This document shows positions 32,842 through 40,862 of a DNA stretch of 64,000 nucleotides, in pieces (position 1 is the first letter of the stretch; every line of letters begins with the position of its first letter). Origin of the DNA: a virus; IMG/VR virus record IMGVR_UViG_3300046170_000148, positions 80,193 through 144,192 of that record; one strand, given 5' to 3'. Below the pieces are notes generated by a model. That model was given only the letters and a program-made list of their open reading frames with translations. It was not told the DNA's origin and searched no databases. The position numbers and the translations under genes are program-made.

Positions 32842-33487
32842 TCAATGCTTCTACGATGTCGGGAAAGTGAACACCGATAATCTCCCAACACTTGTCGGCA
32901 ATCAGTGCGTGTTCCTTCTGCGTTCCGTTACCACGGCGAAGTTCACAATAGTGAACCCAACTACGCAATGTGCCTGACATATACAATGTCGATTGGGTTA
33001 GTCCTTCGGGTAACAAGGCACGAGCCTGTTCCTTCGCAATACCCTTTGCAAGTGCGTCTTGATATGCGAGGTCTGCCTGACCCTGCACCTTCTTCTGTTG
33101 CATCTGCCACCACTCGTTCAGGTCACGGTCATCAGTCTCTACAGAGTTCTGACGGTTCTTCTCATCCTGTAGTCGTGCCTCACGAGTCTCAAACTCAGTC
33201 GCTACAGCATACCGTTGAGAGAACTCTTGGAACGAGAATGAACGGTGACGCAAAATCTGACGTGCGATGTCGCGTGTCGTTTTGATTTCCATAGTCATAT
33301 GCACCATCTCAAATGGTGACCAGTGTTGTTCTCGAATCAAGTAACGTAATAACTTAGGTGCGGTCTCAGTGTTATTCTGATTGGCAGGATTACTGACCCG
33401 TGCGGTATATGCAATCAGGTCAGCAGCAGTCTTACAATCTGTGATTGCAGACGGTTTACTCAATGCGATAAGATTAACTTCGCTCAT
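32834..33487 (-). CDS. thyX: Flavin-dependent thymidylate synthase
   Basis: 217 residues. RHRSFSFQEFSQRY is the RHRxxSxxxxSxR signature of ThyX. WSPFEMVHMTMEIKTTRDIA and SWVHYCELRRG complete the dUMP/FAD site. Makes dTMP from dUMP, feeding on dCMP deaminase output (46.7 kb). Overlaps genes on both sides by 8-14 bases. Confidence 0.95.
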   Translation of the reverse strand: MSEVNLIALSKPSAITDCKTAADLIAYTARVSNPANQNNTETAPKLLRYLIREQHWSPFEMVHMTMEIKTTRDIARQILRHRSFSFQEFSQRYAVATEFETREARLQDEKNRQNSVETDDRDLNEWWQMQQKKVQGQADLAYQDALAKGIAKEQARALLPEGLTQSTLYMSGTLRSWVHYCELRRGNGTQKEHALIADKCWEIIGVHFPDIVEALND

Positions 33488-33698
33488 TTCTTAGATACTC
33501 CGATGCTTCGTTGATATCATAGTCTGTGATATGTATATCGTGTTTACTACGCATATATTCCAGCGTTTGTTTCAATGCGATTGCAGAACCCTCCGCGAGT
33601 CCCTCGTCCAGTCCTCGTTGAAAACCACGAAAGAGACCGAACCAGAAAGAAAAGAATACTGTCGCAAGGACAATGATTGTGTGTAATAAGGCTTCCAC
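33474..33698 (-). CDS. Small membrane protein, 74 aa
   Basis: One N-terminal TM helix (LLHTIIVLATVFFSFWFGLF) then a soluble helical tail ending EASEYLRNERS. Sits 2 bases from the gp41 stop. Function unknown. Confidence 0.5.
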   Translation of the reverse strand: MEALLHTIIVLATVFFSFWFGLFRGFQRGLDEGLAEGSAIALKQTLEYMRSKHDIHITDYDINEASEYLRNERS

Positions 33699-33700
33699 GT

Positions 33701-35071
33701 CTACTCCATCTTAAAATCTTTGAATCGTTCTGCGGCTTCTGACTTATCAAATGCAGGACGGTCATCGACCACGGGGTCATCTGCATCATCGTCATCAGTG
33801 AGTCGCATCTTAGCACGGTCAACCTTCAGAGTAAACCGTTGGTATTTGGTCGGGTCGTTATATCTATTCTTCAACTGTTTGACCATAATCTTACCCATCG
33901 CATTCAGTTCGTCGTTTGAGACGAGAGCGAACATGAGGTCTGCGGTAGCGGGTAGTCCAAAAGATTCGGACGTGTCTTCAAGCCCAACATCGTCATTAGA
34001 ATAACCAGAACGAGTCGTTTGCGTTGCAGACATAATCGGAACGTTGAACTCGACTGCGAGTCCTCTAAGTTCCTCTGCAATACTTTTAATGTATGAATAT
34101 GAGTTGATAGCACCGCCCATTCCTTTCATTCGTGATGACGCACAGATATTTAGATAGTCAATAAAGATGAGTTCAGGAACAAAGTTCTTCTTCAGTTTCA
34201 GTTCATTCAGCAACGCACGGAAGTGAGATGTGTTTGCCTGTCCCGTAGGATATTCTTTGATAATAAGTTTACCATTGGTCTTGGCAGATAGTGTAGACAC
34301 CTTGTCAGTGAACATATCCTTTGACAGGTTCTCCAACTGGTCAATCGGAACATTCAACAGGTTCGCATCAATACGTTCTGCGATACGTTCCTCTGCCATC
34401 TCCATAGTGATATACAATACATTACGACCCTGCGACAATGCAGATGCACCCACATGACACATGAACAATGACTTACCGACACCCGTTCCTGCGAGTGCAA
34501 TGTTCAGTGTCTTGTTGGGTAGACCACCTTTGGTAATCCTGTTGAACAAGTCAAGGTCAAACGGAACACGTTCTTCCTGTTGGTGATAGAAATCAAACCG
34601 TTCATCTACATTCTCCAGATAGTCGTGACCGATGTTGGTATCAAAGGTCACACCCAGAGCCTTACTCAGAACATCAGGTATTGCGTTCTTCTGTAGGTTT
34701 GCATGTTTGCCATCAATGATAGAGATACTCTCCATCACTGCGTTGAACACTGCACGGTCTTGACACCACTTCTCAGTGCGTTCAATCAACCACTCAAGGT
34801 TCTCAGGTTCGTGTGTAAAGATGTTAGGGAGCAGTTCAACTGCGATGCGATAGTCTTCTTCACTCAGACGGTTGTTCTGGTCTATCTCAATCTTGAATGC
34901 TTCGAGAGTCGGAAGTTTATTGTAATCCGAAACAAATTTCGCAATCTCTTTGAACAGACCTTTGTAAACACCTTCGAAATAATCCGGCGCAATGAACGGA
35001 AGAACTTTACGCATGTATTCTTCATTAGTCAGTAAATTCCTCAGAACTGTCTGTTCCAAATTGATGTTCAT
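33701..35071 (-). CDS. 41: Replicative DNA helicase gp41 (DnaB-like)
   Basis: 456 residues. A helical N-domain, then the RecA-like core with Walker A GTGVGKSLFM, Walker B LIFIDYLNI and the DnaB motif MSATQTTRSGYSND. Unwinds the lagging-strand template and works with the primase. The ATG overlaps the upstream gene by 47 bases. An internal promoter at 35179-35207 could drive it separately. Confidence 0.93.
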   Translation of the reverse strand: MNINLEQTVLRNLLTNEEYMRKVLPFIAPDYFEGVYKGLFKEIAKFVSDYNKLPTLEAFKIEIDQNNRLSEEDYRIAVELLPNIFTHEPENLEWLIERTEKWCQDRAVFNAVMESISIIDGKHANLQKNAIPDVLSKALGVTFDTNIGHDYLENVDERFDFYHQQEERVPFDLDLFNRITKGGLPNKTLNIALAGTGVGKSLFMCHVGASALSQGRNVLYITMEMAEERIAERIDANLLNVPIDQLENLSKDMFTDKVSTLSAKTNGKLIIKEYPTGQANTSHFRALLNELKLKKNFVPELIFIDYLNICASSRMKGMGGAINSYSYIKSIAEELRGLAVEFNVPIMSATQTTRSGYSNDDVGLEDTSESFGLPATADLMFALVSNDELNAMGKIMVKQLKNRYNDPTKYQRFTLKVDRAKMRLTDDDDADDPVVDDRPAFDKSEAAERFKDFKME

Positions 35072-35432
35072 TCTCTAGTTCCTCTAACATATCTTCATGG
35101 ACAAGCACTTCGCCTGTCTTATCATCACGAGCAATCATACTACCATCAGTAAGAGATGTCTCGATTATTGAATTTAGTATTCTACCACAATATTCCTGTA
35201 ATGTCAAGTCTTCCATTGTCAGGTCAGGGTCAGGACTGAATACAACCTCAGAGTTGAAACTCAGATATCCGTTCTCATCTTCGGGGCCTTCACCCTCGAA
35301 CTTGATGTTCCCGAAACGAATAATCGTCTCAGGAAACTCTTCAAGTATGCGAACATCCCAGTTCTTCTCATCATCTTCCTGTGGAATAATCTGATAGTGA
35401 ATATCTTCACTCAGTTTGTCTAGGTCAATCAT
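35025..35432 (-). CDS. Conserved acidic protein between uvsX and 41
   Basis: 135 residues from MIDLDKLSEDIHYQIIPQED. Very acidic, with NWDVRILEEFPETIIRFGNI then EGEGPEDENGYLSFNSEVVF. The position between UvsX and gp41 and the sequence fit a protein conserved in marine T4-like phages, of unknown function. The ATG overlaps the mini-gene stop (ATGA). Confidence 0.55.
   Translation of the reverse strand: MIDLDKLSEDIHYQIIPQEDDEKNWDVRILEEFPETIIRFGNIKFEGEGPEDENGYLSFNSEVVFSPDPDLTMEDLTLQEYCGRILNSIIETSLTDGSMIARDDKTGEVLVHEDMLEELENEHQFGTDSSEEFTD
35179..35207 (-). promoter_or_regulatory. Promoter-like site inside a coding region
   Basis: Minus strand TTGACA, 17-base spacer, TAGAAT, within the codons of the acidic protein upstream of gp41. 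The match and spacing equal the intergenic promoters, so internal initiation toward gp41 is plausible. Confidence 0.5.
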
Positions 35433-35509
35433 CGTCTCTCCAACCATACTGATACAACAATCACGAGACCGACAATGAAAACCAAACCTAAGAAATCATT
35501 CAACGGCAT
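35429..35509 (-). CDS. Membrane mini-protein, 26 aa
   Basis: MPLNDFLGLVFIVGLVIVVS then VWLERR. A single TM helix. The ATG lies inside the uvsX 3' end and the stop overlaps the next ATG (ATGA). Tight nesting argues for a real gene, though it is very short. Confidence 0.45.
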   Translation of the reverse strand: MPLNDFLGLVFIVGLVIVVSVWLERR

Positions 35510-36531
35510 CGACAATCTCATCCATGTCTACTTTTTGCGCCAGTCCGATTGAGTATTGTGACTTGATGAACTCTGCGAAGTCTGTGTTCTCGAAGATGGG
35601 TGTCCAAAATTCCTTCGTGAGTGTTTCCTTCTGACGAACTTTCGCCTCGTCACCAGCGACACTATACCAACCATTAGATGGTTTAACAACATAACCGCCA
35701 GCCAAAGCAACATCAAGGAGACCACTAAACTGCTGGACGCCACCTTCCCAAGAAACAGAGATAGGGATTTTACTTTTCTCTTTAACATAGCGAGACTTCT
35801 CTACATTGATTACAAAGTGATAACCTTTGATTTCTGTGCCAACCTTGTCTTGTTGGCGACCCAGAATCCAGATGTTGTCAGCACTGTAGTAGATACCTGT
35901 GCCACCACCTACGATGTCTTTCGGGAAGAGACCAATCTCTTTGTATGTGTGGTTGACGGCCAGCATTGGAATGTTCTTCATAGTCAGGTATGGGGTTATC
36001 ATACGAAACAAACCTTTCAATGCTTTTAGCACGAGACATATCTGCAACCGACTTTTCATTGATTGCATCTTCGAGTTCTTTCTTAGATGCAAGGTTACCA
36101 ATGGAGTCGATGACAACGATGACATTATCTTCTCGTGTCAGTTCCTCAAGTTGACCAATAATGTCAAACTTGAGTTCCTCTACATTCGCAATCGGCGTAT
36201 GCAGAACTCGGCTAGTGTCAATCCCGAACTGCTCGAAGTAAGATTGGGGTGAACCAAACTCACTATCATAGAAAAGCAGAACTGCATCTTTCTTCTCTCT
36301 CAGATATGCACCTGCCATAAGCAGGGCAAAAGAGGTCTTAAAGTGCTTACTTGGGCCTGCAAGGACTGTAAGTCCTGGCGTGACACCACCGTCAATACTA
36401 CCAGATAGGGCAACGTTCACCATTGGAACATCTGTTTGCACCATATCTTTTTCAGTAAAGAATTTACTCTCAGACAGAATCTCCGTCGTTTTGATTTTCG
36501 AGTTCTTCTTCAGTTTGTCCATAATCGACAT
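35496..36531 (-). CDS. uvsX: RecA-like recombinase UvsX, frameshifted
   Basis: Frame one: MSIMDKLKKNSKIKTTEILS, Walker A LAGPSKHFKTSFAL, Walker B VIVVIDSIGNLASKKE, ending at SRAKSIERF. Frame two: ALKGLFRMITPYLTMKNIPM, AVNHTYKEIGLFPKDIVGGG (loop 2 region), IWILGRQQDK. Removing one base of the TTTT at 36024-36027 gives 344 residues, normal for T4-like UvsX. Strand exchange in recombination-dependent replication. Promoter at 36585-36613. Confidence 0.9.
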
Positions 36532-37399
36532 TGTTTGATTCCTCACGTTCATCTAATTCATATTGTTTACGATATTGATTGTTAATACTAACACATTTGT
36601 CAAGTAATGTCAAGCCCTTATCAAACATTGTAAAAGCTTTTGTATCTTTGGGGAAACATGCGCCCCCGAATCCACGTTTACCATCATAGCCTGGCACACG
36701 AGTGTGTCCAACACCGATACGTTCATCTCTACCAATAGCGTTTGCAACTGTTGGGAAGTTGCAACCAAATTCTTGGATTGCATCATAAAGTTGATTGAAG
36801 AAGGTAACCTTCGTTGCGAGGAATGAGTTTACACCATACTTCACGAATGCAGCTTCAGGCCCAGACATCATAATAAATTCTTTGTTTGTGCATAGACTAT
36901 ACACATCATATAGATTAGCAATATTTCTAACCGATTCTGGATGTCCACCCAGAACATGATATTCTGCTTGAATGAACTGTTCCTTCGCATTTGATTCTGT
37001 CAGGAACTCTGGATTGATTACAAGACGTTTATAATCTTCATCAAACAAAGAGTTTAGAATACGAAGAACGATATCGGGAGTAATAGTCGATTTAATAATA
37101 ACAGAACCTTCTGTATGTTCCAGAAGTTTTAATGTCGCATCTTCAACTATACTCGCGTCTACAAGACCTTTACTGGTCATGGGAGTGGGCGCACAAATAA
37201 AACTCACATGTGGTTGCCAGTCTAATAGGTCATCGATAGTTGTATTATGTTTGGGGTCAACATAAAACTTCTCGATAAGTGGATGGGTAAAGGCATAATC
37301 AACCGCACCACCCACAAAACCATGGCCGACAATACCAATTTTCAAAGGATTATTGGTTGAGACCATATCCTCTTCACGCATTTCATTTTCTTCACTCAT
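36470..37399 (-). CDS. UDP-glucose 6-dehydrogenase-like (compact)
   Basis: 309 residues. KIGIVGHGFVGGAVDYA is the NAD-binding Rossmann loop, SFICAPTPM and GGACFPKDTKAF (catalytic Cys) are the UDP-sugar dehydrogenase motifs, and NPEFLTESNA is conserved. It is shorter than cellular enzymes (about 400), with the C-terminal UDP-binding domain reduced. Likely oxidises UDP-glucose to UDP-glucuronate for the epimerase encoded immediately upstream (ATG/stop overlap). Confidence 0.8.
   Translation of the reverse strand: MSEENEMREEDMVSTNNPLKIGIVGHGFVGGAVDYAFTHPLIEKFYVDPKHNTTIDDLLDWQPHVSFICAPTPMTSKGLVDASIVEDATLKLLEHTEGSVIIKSTITPDIVLRILNSLFDEDYKRLVINPEFLTESNAKEQFIQAEYHVLGGHPESVRNIANLYDVYSLCTNKEFIMMSGPEAAFVKYGVNSFLATKVTFFNQLYDAIQEFGCNFPTVANAIGRDERIGVGHTRVPGYDGKRGFGGACFPKDTKAFTMFDKGLTLLDKCVSINNQYRKQYELDEREESNNVDYGQTEEELENQNDGDSV
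36585..36613 (-). promoter_or_regulatory. Early sigma70-type promoter for uvsX
   Basis: Minus strand TTGACA, 17-base spacer, TAGTAT, inside the last codons of the UDP-sugar dehydrogenase. A second TTGACA lies 10 bases further downstream. Confidence 0.6.
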
Positions 37400-38337
37400 T
37401 AATTCACTCCGTAATATTCTTTATACCAACGAACAAATGCCTCGACACCTTGTTCGATATTCACAACGGGTTCGTAACCCAACTTTTTTAATTTACCCGT
37501 ATCACTCCAAGTCTCTAGAGTGTCGGCGGGATGACGAGGCGCAAGTTTGATATCCGCCTCTCTTCCCAATTCTTTACTTATACACTTGATAAAGTGCATC
37601 AGTTCTACCTGTTTACCGCGACCAATGTTATAGATTTCATTAGTTGGTGTATCACCAAACAAGATTGTTTTAATACCACTCACGATATCACCGACATAGG
37701 TGAAGTCGCGTTTCATGTCACCATAGTTAAAAGCCTGAATCGTTTTACCCTTCACAATACTATCGGTGAACTGAAACAATGCCATGTCTGGGCGACCCCA
37801 CGGGCCATATACGGTAAAGAACCGAAGACCCACATTGTTCAAACCAGAAATTTTGAACTGACATTCGTTGGTATACTTAGTATATGCATATGGATTCAAC
37901 TGATGACCAGTCACTTGGTCTTCTACCCAACCTGTAGGTGGTATAGGTGTTCCCCCATATACAGAACTAGTTGAAGCATAGATGACCTTCTGCACATTAT
38001 ATAGTTTACACACCTCAATTAGGTTTTGTGTTCCGTCAATGTTATCTGCATGATACAAACGTTCTTTACCAACCGAATCTCTCACTCCAGCCCGTGCGGC
38101 AAGGTGGATAACGATATGAGGTTTGATTACATTAAACGCTTGGTCAAGGTCATCAAAGTCCTTGAGGTCACAATCATATACTTCGTGTCCAAAGTATTCC
38201 ACACGGTTCTTCTTGAGTGCAGGGTCATAGTATGTGTTATAGTTATCGAGTCCGACAACATCGAACCCGTCCTCCAAAAGGGAATCCGCAAGGTGACTCG
38301 CGATGAACCCAGCACCCCCTGTTATTAGTATTCTCAT
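37399..38337 (-). CDS. UDP-glucuronate 4-epimerase-like (SDR family)
   Basis: 312 residues. MRILITGGAGFIASHLADSL is the NAD loop, STSSVYGG and NPYAYTKYTNE contain the catalytic Ser and YxxxK, and NVGLRFFTVYGPWGRPDMAL is the UDP-glucuronate/galacturonate epimerase signature. Interconverts UDP-GlcA and UDP-GalA. With the dehydrogenase it forms a two-step UDP-uronic-acid pathway. Confidence 0.88.
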   Translation of the reverse strand: MRILITGGAGFIASHLADSLLEDGFDVVGLDNYNTYYDPALKKNRVEYFGHEVYDCDLKDFDDLDQAFNVIKPHIVIHLAARAGVRDSVGKERLYHADNIDGTQNLIEVCKLYNVQKVIYASTSSVYGGTPIPPTGWVEDQVTGHQLNPYAYTKYTNECQFKISGLNNVGLRFFTVYGPWGRPDMALFQFTDSIVKGKTIQAFNYGDMKRDFTYVGDIVSGIKTILFGDTPTNEIYNIGRGKQVELMHFIKCISKELGREADIKLAPRHPADTLETWSDTGKLKKLGYEPVVNIEQGVEAFVRWYKEYYGVN

Positions 38338-39269
38338 TATCCGTTCCTATAAATGTATTCGAGAGCTCTGTCTGCTTCTTTATCTAGTGGTCGGTTTTCA
38401 TACCAGTTGCCAGTCTCACGGTCTAACTCACCACACATCTCAGATATCTGTGAGGCAGTGATAGGATAACCTTTGGATACTGCGTTACCCGCAACCGCAA
38501 CCATAATCTGATACATCTTGTGATACCAACCAGTCCCAGCAATAGACCGATACTCCTGTTCTAACTTCTTAGGAAAGAACGGACAGTCGCGATATGATGT
38601 CCAACTATAGTCGGTGTTATCTAGGGAGTTCTTACGATGCTCCATAACTGCCTTCTGTAGTGCGGGTGGTAGTCTGTCCATAAAGGTCTTACCCTGCGTC
38701 TCAACATACGAGTGTTTGTCCATCAACATATCAGGGTCGAGTTTGACACCATCGTTGGTGAAGATGAAACTATGTGCGTTAGGATACTGGGCGGGAACAT
38801 AATACATACGCGACAGGTCTTTGGTCTGTTCGTCACCCAGACCTTTGAACTGTTTGTTCATTGCGAACCAGAAATGAGATAAGTCCTTTGACTCTACACA
38901 TCGAGTGAGGGGGAAGACGAGTCGAAACTTGGGGTGGGACTCTGTGGAAGATGCGGTTGAATAACATACATAATAATATTGTCCAAACATTCCTCTAAGG
39001 TCGGACTCCAAGTCCTGTCGAGGAATGTAAGCGTCAACATCAAGACAAGCCCAACCACCCCAATACTCAACGTTCTTATTAGACCTTGTTCCCTCAGTAA
39101 CATAACGAGCAGGACTAATGAGAGGAGAACTGTTACTACCACCTTTCTCACCTTTCTGATTTGACAAAGAATACAGTAATGACTCAAACTCATCCCATGT
39201 GTCGAACTCTTGGACACGATGAGTCTTGTTGTCAAACGTATTCTTGAATATAGTTAGAGAGTATTTCAT
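38337..39269 (-). CDS. Putative archaeo-eukaryotic-type primase-like replication protein
   Basis: 310 residues from MKYSLTIFKNTFDNKTHRVQ. WGGWACLDVDAYIPRQD holds a D-x-D, YYVCYSTASSTESHPKFRLV is the S-T-x-S...R strand, and KDLSRMYYVPAQYPNAHSFI the basic motif, as in AEP/BT4734-like primases. The C-terminal helical part (YHKMYQIMVAVAGNAVSKGY) resembles PriCT-type domains. No T4 gp61 with its zinc finger is in this window, so it may be the primase. Moderate certainty. Confidence 0.5.
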   Translation of the reverse strand: MKYSLTIFKNTFDNKTHRVQEFDTWDEFESLLYSLSNQKGEKGGSNSSPLISPARYVTEGTRSNKNVEYWGGWACLDVDAYIPRQDLESDLRGMFGQYYYVCYSTASSTESHPKFRLVFPLTRCVESKDLSHFWFAMNKQFKGLGDEQTKDLSRMYYVPAQYPNAHSFIFTNDGVKLDPDMLMDKHSYVETQGKTFMDRLPPALQKAVMEHRKNSLDNTDYSWTSYRDCPFFPKKLEQEYRSIAGTGWYHKMYQIMVAVAGNAVSKGYPITASQISEMCGELDRETGNWYENRPLDKEADRALEYIYRNG

Positions 39270-39275
39270 TATGTA

Positions 39276-39304
39276 ATAATACCACAATCAAGCAATTTTG
39301 TCAA
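39276..39304 (-). promoter_or_regulatory. Early sigma70-type promoter
   Basis: Minus strand TTGACA, 17-base spacer, TATTAT, 7 bases before the ATG at 39269, overlapping the stop of the upstream gene. Serves the primase-like and UDP-sugar genes. Confidence 0.75.
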
Positions 39305-39767
39305 GCATGAATACAACAATCACACAACGGTCTTGGTCAGTCAAGTCTGGCATATGTAACTCTTGACCATTATACCAGACAAATCGATTTTCTTTGAACT
39401 CCACAAGTTCACCGTTGTAATATGTCCCAGTGTTGCCCCATAGGTAAATGACACCGGCCCACGGATATGTATCCCTGTGTGGTGTCAGTGCCTGTTCTGC
39501 ATTTTGTTGTAACCACTCTTTCTCTTTTCCGTCTATACGATAGAAGTGGAGTCGGTCAACTATCTTGTCCGTTGTCTCTTCAATCTTGCGAGTCACTTCA
39601 GGATAATTTGTTTTGATATCAAGAGTGCGGAGACCTGTCCATCCCTCTTCAATATTCATCAAGAAGTTTGAAGAACTTAATGTCTGATATTGTAATTGTT
39701 CGGCTTGTCTACGGATATACCAGAAATTATCAAGAAAGTCATCGTGTATATTCAAATCATCAGTCAT
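39288..39767 (-). CDS. 2-oxoglutarate/Fe oxygenase-like protein, 159 aa
   Basis: From MTDDLNIHDDFLDNFWYIRR. ALTPHRDTYPWAGVIYLWGN holds HxD after a beta strand, and MPDLTDQDRCVIVVFMLDKI is the late strand with the Arg that binds 2-oxoglutarate. The layout resembles the small phage hydroxylases of marine T4-like viruses. Substrate unknown. Overlaps the sulfotransferase by 8 bases. Confidence 0.55.
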   Translation of the reverse strand: MTDDLNIHDDFLDNFWYIRRQAEQLQYQTLSSSNFLMNIEEGWTGLRTLDIKTNYPEVTRKIEETTDKIVDRLHFYRIDGKEKEWLQQNAEQALTPHRDTYPWAGVIYLWGNTGTYYNGELVEFKENRFVWYNGQELHMPDLTDQDRCVIVVFMLDKIA

Positions 39768-40287
39768 TATAGAATAATTCAAAGTCCCTTGCATATGCTT
39801 GTTCTACTAACGATTTTTCTGTGGTGGTCAGTTCTCTGGGGTGATACTTACCGACCATGTTTCGGCCTAGTTCCATACCAAAGTCCTTCTCCATCTCACT
39901 CAGGTTCTCAAATCGATATATCTTATCGACATCTATCTTACCGTTGCGAGTCACATAGTGTGCTTGGTCGTAGATTATGTATGGTGTTTTCTTTTTCTTA
40001 AAACCATACCCCTTCGGTTCGATGACGGTTCTCAGAAAGTCTTCGAGTGACTCAAACTTCTGTCCCTGTCTCTGTGCGTGATAGTAATAACTCTGTGCGC
40101 GAGAGTATGGATTACGAACCACCGCGAAACTGTGGGCATCTGATATGTCATTGAGATACCTCAGTTCATTGATTGACTCATGATGCAGACCCGACAGTCG
40201 ATTCCAGTTCTCATGTCCGTTTTCAACTAACCAGTTCCACACACTTGTTCCTGCTGTCTTGGGAATGTGAACAAACAGCAACTTCAT
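39760..40287 (-). CDS. Sulfotransferase-family protein
   Basis: 175 residues. LLFVHIPKTAGTSVWNWL is the 5'-phosphosulfate loop and HSFAVVRNPYSRAQSYYYHA the 3'-phosphate motif of PAPS-dependent sulfotransferases (Sulfotransfer_2 type). It could sulfate a host or phage glycan. The UDP-uronate genes nearby fit a glycan-modifying set. Overlaps the hydroxylase-like gene upstream by 4 bases. Confidence 0.8.
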   Translation of the reverse strand: MKLLFVHIPKTAGTSVWNWLVENGHENWNRLSGLHHESINELRYLNDISDAHSFAVVRNPYSRAQSYYYHAQRQGQKFESLEDFLRTVIEPKGYGFKKKKTPYIIYDQAHYVTRNGKIDVDKIYRFENLSEMEKDFGMELGRNMVGKYHPRELTTTEKSLVEQAYARDFELFYND

Positions 40288-40862
40288 AGAGGATACCTGT
40301 CAGTCAGTATGTGAACCCTATCAACAGGACTTGCGTTTCTCACACCGTGTCTACCCACGATGTTATTGAGTTCGTATATCTTACCCTTTTCCAGATTCCA
40401 TGTTTCACCGCTGTGTCTGAACTTCACGTCAGGATGTGTAATCAAAGGAATGTGATACCTCTTGGTGCGTTGAAAGATTTTGAAGTCTGGTTTGTCGATG
40501 TGGTCTGGTATGATTTTACCTGACGGTAGGTTTACCAAGATACCTGTCACCATCTTGGCAGGGCCTTCTATCTCATCGAGGTATGCATATATTCTATCCA
40601 GTTCCTCTTTGTATTCTTCGTAAGGAGGAAATACTTTTATGTCATTGAACTCATCATCTTTGTCAGGGTCATACCCACTGATGTTATGACACCACTGAAA
40701 CGGGACAGCACGAGCATCTTTGTGAACACTCTTCTGTCGTTGTTTCCATTCATCCCACTCTTCGGGTGTAATGCGAGAGACCCGTTCTGCAAGTGCATCA
40801 ACGTTTATCTCACCCACTACACGGAGTGTCCAATCAGGTTTGGTTCTGTAAAGTTTAGGCAA
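40284..40862 (-). CDS. Aspartyl/asparaginyl beta-hydroxylase-like oxygenase
   Basis: 192 residues from a TTG ([20 protein letters not shown]) that overlaps the gp43 stop. No ATG is available before the conserved part, and GTG 40817-40824 region is an alternative. [20 protein letters not shown] gives the Hx[21 protein letters not shown] the substrate strand, and [20 protein letters not shown] the distal His and Arg, a complete Asp/Asn hydroxylase core. Confidence 0.65.
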   Translation of the reverse strand: MPKLYRTKPDWTLRVVGEINVDALAERVSRITPEEWDEWKQRQKSVHKDARAVPFQWCHNISGYDPDKDDEFNDIKVFPPYEEYKEELDRIYAYLDEIEGPAKMVTGILVNLPSGKIIPDHIDKPDFKIFQRTKRYHIPLITHPDVKFRHSGETWNLEKGKIYELNNIVGRHGVRNASPVDRVHILTDRYPL

